A stretch of DNA of 64,000 bases from Alcanivoracaceae bacterium (GTDB taxonomy: Bacteria > Pseudomonadota > Gammaproteobacteria > Pseudomonadales > Alcanivoracaceae): NCBI GenBank assembly GCA_023146255.1, contig JAGLCJ010000003.1:434001-498000 (forward strand), in the 5' to 3' direction. This document shows, one piece after another, positions 58,388 through 64,000 of this stretch. The position numbers and the translations under genes are program-made. The notes below the pieces were generated by a model. That model was not told the origin of the DNA. It was given only the letters and a program-made list of their open reading frames with translations, and made no database searches. The stretch's first letter is position 1. Each line of letters begins with the position of its first letter.

Positions 58388-60541
58388 TCAGTAGTAGTAG
58401 CTGGCGAGAACATGGAAGCCGAGTAATGCCGGCAGCGGCCAGAGCAGCAGAATATGTGCCATGCTCCAGCCGCTGCGCAGCCGCCGGCCCCAGCGCGGTG
58501 ACAGGCGTTGTTCAATCGCCATGACCATGCCGGTCAGGGCGCCCAGCAGTGCGATCGCAATCATGTCGAGCATCAGTAGCCGGTTCAGATTGCTGCCACT
58601 GTCGAGTCCGGTGTGGGCGATCAGTAGTGCGACCACGGCAATGCCGAGCACGACATGGATAACTCGCCAGGTGTTGAACTGGCCGAGACTCAGGCGCGTG
58701 CGTTTTCGCAAGGAAATGAGCAGACCGACTACCATCAGACCGAGCACCGTAAAGCCGCTGATCTGCTTCAGTAGCTGATCGGTCCAAAGCTCGCTGGGGT
58801 GAAATCCGCCCTGCACCGAAACCGCAGCGGGAATCTGTGGTAGCAGCCAGATCATCATCGCCAGCAGCAGGCTGACAAGTGATGTCAGGAGGAGTGGCTT
58901 GCCAATCTGAGCTGGCGTAGTCGAGGCATCAATATTGTTGCTGACCAGTTCTTCCAGCAGCGGCTTGCATGATCCGCATACCGAACCGGCCCCGGTTTGT
59001 CTGGTCAGCGCTTCAGCATTGCAGGCGCCCTGGGAGATTGCCTGCCCCAAGGCACCACGACTGACGCTGCGACAGTGACAGACGGTGGCGCCGGCGGGCC
59101 AGTTGCGGACGCTGGCTTCGCTGCTGGCTGGCCAGAGTTGTCCGCTGCGGCGCAAGCGCCACTGCTGCCAGGGCCAGATCCAGCGCTGAACGGTAACCGC
59201 TTCGCGCAAACGCCCGAGCTCGTTCCATTCACCAATGGCAACTGCCCCGACCAGGCGGTTGCCGCGCAGGATAATTTTTCGGTAGCTGCCGTGTTCCCGG
59301 TCCTCGAACAGCACGCTGCGGTTGAAGTGACGATCTTCCTCGTCACCAAGCTTGCCGATGCTGAAAGTCTGTTGGCCGACTACCTTGAGTGATGTCGCTG
59401 CGATGGAGCCCTGATAACAGGCTTCATTGCCGAGAATATGCTCAGCTGCAACATTGGCCTGTTCCAGCCCCGGCGCCACCAGACCATGAACCAGACCACG
59501 ATGTTCCGCACATTCGCCGATCGCATAAATGTCATCCGCCGAGGTGCGCATCGAATCATCGACACGGATTCCCTGGCCGGAGCGAATGCCGGCATCCGAG
59601 GCAAGGCCGCAGTTTGGCCTGATTCCGGTGGCAATGATCAGGGTGTCGCAATCAAGAACACGACCACCACCGAGTTGTATCTGGCGAATATTTTTTTCAC
59701 CAATGACGGCGCGTACGCTGCTGTTAAGCAGTACCTCAATGCCGAGTTTCTCAACGTGTTCCTGCAGCAGTCTGCTGGCGCCATCATCGAGCTGCCGGTT
59801 GAGCAGTCGTGGACTGCGATGAATCAGCGTCACCCGGGTGTTGCTGCGTTGCATGGCTCTGGCCGCTTCAAGGCCGAGCAATCCGCCGCCCAGTACCACG
59901 GTGTGGCGGCTGCGAGTCTGCCTTGCCAACAATCGTTCAGCATCGCCGAGGTCGCGTAGCTTGAAGACGCCGTCCAGATTCAGTCCCGTGATGTCCGGCA
60001 TCGCCGCCGAGGAGCCGGTTGCCAGAATCAGTTTGCTGTAGCCTTGCCAGTGGCCGCGGCTGTCGAGTATCCGCCGGTTTTCCGGATCAATCCGTGTCAC
60101 TGCGCAGTTGAGCAGGGAGACGACTCGGGCGACCCGGGTGGTGATCAGCGGATTGGCAATCTGCTCGAGTCTGGTTTCGCCGGCCAGCAGTGACGATAAC
60201 CTGACCCGATCATAGGGCTGCCAGGGCTCGCTGTCGTAGAGCACAATTTCGCGGGTTGGGTCGCGGCTCAGAATGCGACGAACAAAATGCATGCCCACCG
60301 GACCACCGCCGACCACCACCAGCGGTTCGGTTGTGCGGTCTGCAGAAGAGGACGAACGCAAGGCTGCATTCTTCGACTGCCAATTATTTTCCGATGATGC
60401 GGGCGTAGCAGGCACAGGTTTCTCCAGGGATATGCAACCACAACCAGTTCCTCGTGCCGGTGGCGATTCACCCCGGCGAGTCCGGTTCGTAACATTTCCT
60501 CGGAGCGCCATTGCCCCAGATGCCGACGCCATTGCCGGCAA
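58388..60541 (-). CDS. FAD/NAD(P)-dependent oxidoreductase fused to 2Fe-2S and haem-b membrane domain
   Basis: Up to 717 residues; the start is uncertain (a GTG near codon 43 with GGAG upstream is an alternative). FAD domain with VVVGGGPVG (about 76-83), NAD(P) domain with VVLGGGLLG (about 216-223), as in nitrite reductase large-subunit and rubredoxin reductase families. BFD-type 2Fe-2S: Cys488, Cys490, Cys522, Cys525. The C-terminus has five hydrophobic helices (from about 550), with two His pairs 14 residues apart (His629/643 and His696/710), the pattern of bis-haem-b membrane proteins. It could carry electrons from NAD(P)H across the inner membrane to the neighbouring 11-haem cytochrome. 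Confidence 0.88.
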   Translation of the reverse strand: MPAMASASGAMALRGNVTNRTRRGESPPARGTGCGCISLEKPVPATPASSENNWQSKNAALRSSSSADRTTEPLVVVGGGPVGMHFVRRILSRDPTREIVLYDSEPWQPYDRVRLSSLLAGETRLEQIANPLITTRVARVVSLLNCAVTRIDPENRRILDSRGHWQGYSKLILATGSSAAMPDITGLNLDGVFKLRDLGDAERLLARQTRSRHTVVLGGGLLGLEAARAMQRSNTRVTLIHRSPRLLNRQLDDGASRLLQEHVEKLGIEVLLNSSVRAVIGEKNIRQIQLGGGRVLDCDTLIIATGIRPNCGLASDAGIRSGQGIRVDDSMRTSADDIYAIGECAEHRGLVHGLVAPGLEQANVAAEHILGNEACYQGSIAATSLKVVGQQTFSIGKLGDEEDRHFNRSVLFEDREHGSYRKIILRGNRLVGAVAIGEWNELGRLREAVTVQRWIWPWQQWRLRRSGQLWPASSEASVRNWPAGATVCHCRSVSRGALGQAISQGACNAEALTRQTGAGSVCGSCKPLLEELVSNNIDASTTPAQIGKPLLLTSLVSLLLAMMIWLLPQIPAAVSVQGGFHPSELWTDQLLKQISGFTVLGLMVVGLLISLRKRTRLSLGQFNTWRVIHVVLGIAVVALLIAHTGLDSGSNLNRLLMLDMIAIALLGALTGMVMAIEQRLSPRWGRRLRSGWSMAHILLLWPLPALLGFHVLASYYY

Positions 60542-60800
60542 ACTCCCGCGATGCTGGCTACCATAGTGCGGCAGACAAATGCGGCTTTCAGATCGGTTTA
60601 AAGCAAGAGCTGTGCCATGGCAAAGCGAAACCGCCGCGGCAGCTCAGCGCGATGCTGCTTCCAGATGGTGCGCTTCAAGTGATTGTCGGAATGGATGTAT
60701 TTTTCCCTGCACCAGAAAAGAAATTGATGTGCGCCTGAATAATGCAGGGTATTGCCCGGTGCCATGCACCTGCACTGCGCATTGCTTGCGCCAATGAAGA

Positions 60801-61250
60801 TCAGGTTTCGGGAATATCGGTCTCGTCCGCTAACGGGGTGGATGACGCAGGGGTGTTATCCAGCGATAGTTGATTGAAGGATACGTTGAGGCCGAGCTTA
60901 CGATACCGTTGCAGCAAGTCGGCCTGCAGATAGAAATCCGGGTCATCCATGAAATAGTACCGGGAGACACCGATACCGCAGCGGTAACGCTGTCGCAATG
61001 CCGGCAAGCCGGGCCCGAGTCGCTCCAGCCGCAGCAGCAGTTTTTCGAAATGATCACTGTGGCTGGCGTGGTGGTCCAGACCACTACTGATGATCCAGCG
61101 ATTTTCGGTGCGGGTGGCTTCCGGCAGGGCCTCGGAATAGGACTCGCCTGTGCGCCAGATGTCATCCGGCTCGGTTCCGGTCAACAGGGTCAGGGTCAGC
61201 GGGTCGTCGTCAAAGCCGAGAACGGCGAAATAGACGTGGTGTTCGGCCAT
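60801..61250 (-). CDS. DUF4279 domain protein
   Basis: 149 residues starting MAEHHVYFAVLGFDDDP (GGAGAG upstream, spacing about 8). The pattern LTLTLLTGTEPDDIWRTGE, then TRTENRWIISSGL and FEKLLLRLERLGPGLPALRQRY, fits DUF4279 proteins, which are of unknown function. It is divergent from ccmA with about 100 bp between starts. The 259 bp downstream of it, before the reductase gene, holds nothing recognised. Confidence 0.8.
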   Translation of the reverse strand: MAEHHVYFAVLGFDDDPLTLTLLTGTEPDDIWRTGESYSEALPEATRTENRWIISSGLDHHASHSDHFEKLLLRLERLGPGLPALRQRYRCGIGVSRYYFMDDPDFYLQADLLQRYRKLGLNVSFNQLSLDNTPASSTPLADETDIPET

Positions 61251-61305
61251 GCTCCAATGCTCTCCGGTCAGGTGCCTGATTAACGCAGGATACCGGAACA
61301 CCTCA

Positions 61306-61314
61306 TGGTATACT
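61306..61314 (+). promoter_or_regulatory. extended -10 promoter of the ccm operon
   Basis: TGGTATACT (TG-N-TATACT), 36 bp before the ccmA GTG start. Confidence 0.5.
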
Positions 61315-61349
61315 TCGCGGCGTTTTTATCCTGCCGCCTTCGGAGCCCC

Positions 61350-61985
61350 GTGACTGACCTGCCGCTGCTGCAAGCCGAGGACCTGACCTGTGAGCGTGAC
61401 GATCGTGTCCTGTTTGCTGGTCTGTCGTTTGCCGCCGGCGCCGGTGAAGTCTGGCAGGTCGCCGGCCCGAACGGTGCCGGCAAGACCACCCTGATGCGGA
61501 TCATATCCGGCCTGCATGGTCACTATGAGGGCCGATTGCACTGGCCGGCGGCAACATCGGCCGGTCAGGATCCGCGTCAGCAGATGCTGAGCCTCGGCCA
61601 TCGCCCCGGGCTGCGCGTCGAGCTGACCGTGCTGGAAAACCTTCGCTGGTGGCTGGCCCTGCATCAGCAGCAGCTGGTCCGGGATCAGGCCGAGCAGGTG
61701 CTGGCCCTTGTTGGTCTGACGGGCTACGAGACTGTACCGGTGGCGCAGTTGTCAGCCGGTCAGACCCGTCGGGTAGCGTTGTCATTGTTGTGGTTGCTGG
61801 ACAAGGCGGTCTGGCTGCTGGATGAGCCCTTTACCGCGCTGGACGCTGATGGTGTTGCCTTGATCGAGTCGCGCCTGCGAGAGCTGGCCGACGCCGGTGC
61901 GCTGGTGCTGTACAGCTCGCATCACCGCCTTAATGGTGAGGCCCGGCAGATCTGTCTGGGCCGCGGCGCAGGAGAGGTGCGATGA
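61350..61985 (+). CDS. ccmA: haem exporter ATPase CcmA
   Basis: 211 residues from GTG 61350 (CGGAG 5 nt upstream). ABC ATPase: Walker A GPNGAGKTTL, signature LSAGQTRRV, Walker B VWLLDEPFTALD and the H-loop SSHH. With CcmB and CcmC it releases haem to CcmE in cytochrome c maturation (System I). Overlaps ccmB by 4 nt. Confidence 0.95.
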   Translation: MTDLPLLQAEDLTCERDDRVLFAGLSFAAGAGEVWQVAGPNGAGKTTLMRIISGLHGHYEGRLHWPAATSAGQDPRQQMLSLGHRPGLRVELTVLENLRWWLALHQQQLVRDQAEQVLALVGLTGYETVPVAQLSAGQTRRVALSLLWLLDKAVWLLDEPFTALDADGVALIESRLRELADAGALVLYSSHHRLNGEARQICLGRGAGEVR

Positions 61986-62647
61986 GTTTTTCTGCCACCC
62001 TCAGCCGTGAATTGCTGCTGGCCTGGCGGCGGCCCGCCGAGATTATCAATCCGTTGTTTTTCTTTGTCATGGTGGTGGCGCTGTTTCCACTTGGTGTCTC
62101 CCCGCGTCCGGAGCTGTTGGCGACACTGGCTCCGGGAGTGGTCTGGGTGGCGGCGCTGCTGGCGGTATTGTTGTCAGTGGATGGGCTGTTCCGTGCCGAC
62201 CATGAATGCGGCGCGCTGGAGCAGCTGCTGACGGCGCCGCAGAGCCTTTATATTCCGGTGCTGGCAAAGCTTGTTGCACACTGGATACTGACCGGCTTGC
62301 CGCTGGTGCTGATGGCGCCGTTACTTGGCTACATGCTGCACCTGTCGGAGCCGGCCATTGCGGTGCTGTTTGTTGCCGTATTGCTGGGCACGCCGACCCT
62401 GATTGCACTCGGTGCCATCGGCGCCGCCTTGACGGTATCTCTGCGCAGTGGCGGTATCCTGCTGTCGTTGCTGGTGCTGCCTCTGTATGTGCCGGTACTG
62501 GTGTTTGGTGCCGGCGTGGTGACCTATGCAGCAAATGGTCTGCCGGTGTCCGGGGTGCTGGCGTTGCTGGCGGCCATGATGCTGGCATCATTCGTATTGG
62601 CGCCTGCTGCGGTGGCGGCTGGCCTGCGAATCAGCTCGGGGAACTGA
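61982..62647 (+). CDS. ccmB: haem exporter membrane subunit CcmB
   Basis: 221 residues with six hydrophobic helices. Starts MSFSATLSRELLLAWRRPAEIINPLFFFVMVVALFPLGVSP and contains the family segment WVAALLAVLLSVDGLFRADHECGALEQLL. Membrane partner of CcmA in the CcmABCD complex. ATGA overlap with ccmA; ccmC follows after 2 nt. Confidence 0.96.
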   Translation: MSFSATLSRELLLAWRRPAEIINPLFFFVMVVALFPLGVSPRPELLATLAPGVVWVAALLAVLLSVDGLFRADHECGALEQLLTAPQSLYIPVLAKLVAHWILTGLPLVLMAPLLGYMLHLSEPAIAVLFVAVLLGTPTLIALGAIGAALTVSLRSGGILLSLLVLPLYVPVLVFGAGVVTYAANGLPVSGVLALLAAMMLASFVLAPAAVAAGLRISSGN

Positions 62648-62649
62648 TC

Positions 62650-63393
62650 ATGATCTGGAGCACACTGACCCGTTGGTATCATCAGCTTGGTTCGCCACGC
62701 TATTTTTATCGTTTCAGCGACGTTGTCCTGCCGTGGTTGTGGCCGCTGGCGTTGCTGGTTACGGCAACCGGTCTGATCTGGGGACTGGCGTTTGCCCCGG
62801 AGGATTATCAGCAGGGCAACAGCTACCGGATTATTTTCATTCATGTGCCAGCGGCCAGCGGTGCCCTGTTGGGCTATGTGGCCATGGGCGTTGCCGGGCT
62901 GGTGAATCTGGTCTGGCGGATGAAAATGGCCGAGGTGATGATCAAGGCAATCGCACCATTTGGCGCGCTGCTCGCTGCCATTGCCCTGATTACCGGGGCG
63001 ATCTGGGGCAAACCGACCTGGGGAACCTACTGGGAGTGGGATGCCCGGCTGACCTCCATGCTGATTCTGTTTTTCCTTTATCTGGGCGTGATGGCCTTGA
63101 TCAATGCCATTCCCGATCCGCGTCAGGCTGGCCGGGCCGCCGGGCTGCTGTCGCTGGTCGGGGTGATTAATGTGGTGATCGTCAAATACTCGGTGGAGTG
63201 GTGGCACAGCCTGCATCAGGGCAGCACGCTCAAGCTGGTCGGCAAAAGCAGCATGCCGCCGGAAATGCTGACACCATTGCTGATCAGCATGCTTGGTATC
63301 TACCTGCTGTTTGCGGTATCGGTGTTGTGGCGTGCCCGCGCCGAATTGCTCTGGCGTGAACGCAAGAGTGCCTGGGTCAAGGAGTTGCACTGA
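62650..63393 (+). CDS. ccmC: haem-handling protein CcmC
   Basis: 247 residues. Six transmembrane helices with the WWD signature WGKPTWGTYWEWDARLTS, flanking haem-ligand histidines (FIHVPAAS and VEWWHSLHQG). It loads haem onto CcmE. ATG 62650 begins MIWSTLTRWYHQLGSPRYFYRF. Overlaps ccmD by 1 nt (TGATG). Confidence 0.96.
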   Translation: MIWSTLTRWYHQLGSPRYFYRFSDVVLPWLWPLALLVTATGLIWGLAFAPEDYQQGNSYRIIFIHVPAASGALLGYVAMGVAGLVNLVWRMKMAEVMIKAIAPFGALLAAIALITGAIWGKPTWGTYWEWDARLTSMLILFFLYLGVMALINAIPDPRQAGRAAGLLSLVGVINVVIVKYSVEWWHSLHQGSTLKLVGKSSMPPEMLTPLLISMLGIYLLFAVSVLWRARAELLWRERKSAWVKELH

Positions 63394-63572
63394 TGTACTT
63401 TGAGTCGTTTTCCGCTTTTCTGCAGATGGGAACCCACGGTGTCTATGTCTGGTCTGCGTACGGCATCTCCGCGTTGCTGATTGTCGGCAACCTGTGGCTG
63501 GCATATCGCGGCGAGCAGAAAGTACGTGAAGAGCTGCGTCGTCTGGCCCGGCGCGAACAGTCCGGGCAGTAA
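63393..63572 (+). CDS. ccmD: haem exporter protein CcmD
   Basis: 59-residue protein, short enough to be missed by size-limited gene finders. MYFESFSAFLQMGTHGVYVWSAYG is the typical CcmD N-terminus, followed by one transmembrane helix (SALLIVGNLWLA) and a basic cytoplasmic tail. It releases holo-CcmE from CcmABC. The frame runs from ATG 63393, overlapping the ccmC stop, to TAA at 63570-63572. Confidence 0.93.
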   Translation: MYFESFSAFLQMGTHGVYVWSAYGISALLIVGNLWLAYRGEQKVREELRRLARREQSGQ

Positions 63573-63592
63573 TTTCTGATGGGAGTCATGTA

Positions 63593-64000
63593 ATGAATCC
63601 GCTTCGTAAGCAGCGCCTGCTGATTGTGCTCGGCCTTGTTGCCGGTCTGGGTACGGCAATTGGGCTGGTGCTTTATGCCCTCAGCCAGAACATCAATCTG
63701 TTCTACACGCCACAGCAGGTGGCCAGCGGTGAGGCACCGGAGAGCGCGCGGATGCGGGTTGGTGGACTGGTGGTGGACGGCTCGGTCCGGCGAGAAGCAG
63801 ACGGCCTCGGTGTGCTTTTTGATCTCACCGATGGGCAGGGAACCTTCACCGTTCGCTATGAGGGCATCCTGCCAGACCTGTTCCGCGAGGGGCAGGGCAT
63901 TGTTGCCAACGGCACGCTGGTGCGCCGTGACTATTTCGAGGCCGAGGAAGTGCTGGCCAAGCACGACGAGGAGTATATGCCCCCGGAGGTGCAGCAGGCG
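63593..64000 (+). CDS. ccmE: haem chaperone CcmE, 3' end outside the window
   Basis: 136 codons visible. N-terminal transmembrane anchor (MNPLRKQRLLIVLGLVAGLG) then the OB-fold periplasmic domain (GGLVVDGSVRREADGLGVLFDLTD). The covalent haem-binding histidine lies in VLAKHDEEYMPPEV (HDExY motif). The normal length is about 150 residues, so only the extreme C-terminus is missing. The ATG at 63593 has GGGAG upstream. Confidence 0.95.
   Translation, partial: MNPLRKQRLLIVLGLVAGLGTAIGLVLYALSQNINLFYTPQQVASGEAPESARMRVGGLVVDGSVRREADGLGVLFDLTDGQGTFTVRYEGILPDLFREGQGIVANGTLVRRDYFEAEEVLAKHDEEYMPPEVQQA

Overview
The window is a contiguous piece of a gammaproteobacterial chromosome (about 60% GC by eye). 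The housekeeping gene order (lpd-sucC-sucD; gltX followed by tRNA-Ala and tRNA-Glu; metE/metR divergent; ccmABCDE) and the many acyl-CoA, flavin monooxygenase and short-chain dehydrogenase genes suggest a lipid-, steroid- or hydrocarbon-degrading member of the Pseudomonadales or a neighbouring order. The genus cannot be named from sequence reading alone. No phage, insertion sequence, transposase or CRISPR array was seen.

Layout. 0-2.7 kb: end of the 2-oxoglutarate dehydrogenase/succinyl-CoA synthetase operon. 2.7-10.2 kb: small acidic protein, EamA permease, then an overlapping run of an unusual membrane protein with two Sm-like repeats, a TIGR01777 epimerase, gpsA and sixA, followed by an HD-GYP protein behind a consensus CRP/Vfr site and a DUF4399 protein. 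10.3-12.9 kb: gltX, tRNA-Ala(GGC), tRNA-Glu(TTC), a duplicated tRNA-Glu 3' end, mscL. 12.9-19.3 kb: MerR regulator, two crotonases, PaaX-like regulator with a fatty acid desaturase, AidB-type acyl-CoA dehydrogenase. 19.3-28.7 kb: two Baeyer-Villiger-type flavin monooxygenases, an SDR, a PF10118 protein, a ferritin-like diiron protein and AraC/TetR regulators, then a pirin-like gene broken by an in-frame TGA. 28.7-44.8 kb: acyl-CoA synthetase, TetR, long-chain acyl-CoA dehydrogenase, a 999-residue SDR/hydratase-2/triple-SCP2 fusion, SCP-x thiolase, SDR, three alpha/beta hydrolases, a FadE-like dehydrogenase and a second PF10118 protein. 44.9-54.9 kb: DUF5666 lipoprotein with DUF6502, metE/metR, an unknown lipoprotein, a substrate-binding/Cache fusion, CHAD. 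55-60.5 kb: CYTH, globin, two lipoprotein cytochromes, an 11-haem cytochrome and a FAD/2Fe-2S/haem-b membrane reductase. 60.8-64 kb: DUF4279 and ccmABCDE, running off the end.

How it works together. The 19-45 kb block can be read as a catabolic island: flavin monooxygenases oxidise ketones to esters, hydrolases open them, SDRs interconvert alcohols and ketones, a synthetase makes CoA thioesters, and a peroxisome-like set (LCAD-type dehydrogenase, MFE-2-like fusion, SCP-x thiolase) shortens them. The 55-60.5 kb block looks like a one-direction redox operon that could carry electrons from NAD(P)H through FAD, 2Fe-2S and two haem b groups to a periplasmic 11-haem cytochrome. The Ccm machinery needed to attach c haems is encoded next door. 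The best candidates for something little described are this reductase/undecahaem pair, the triple-SCP2 multifunctional enzyme, and the mixture of flavin monooxygenases with three proteins carrying ExxH motifs.
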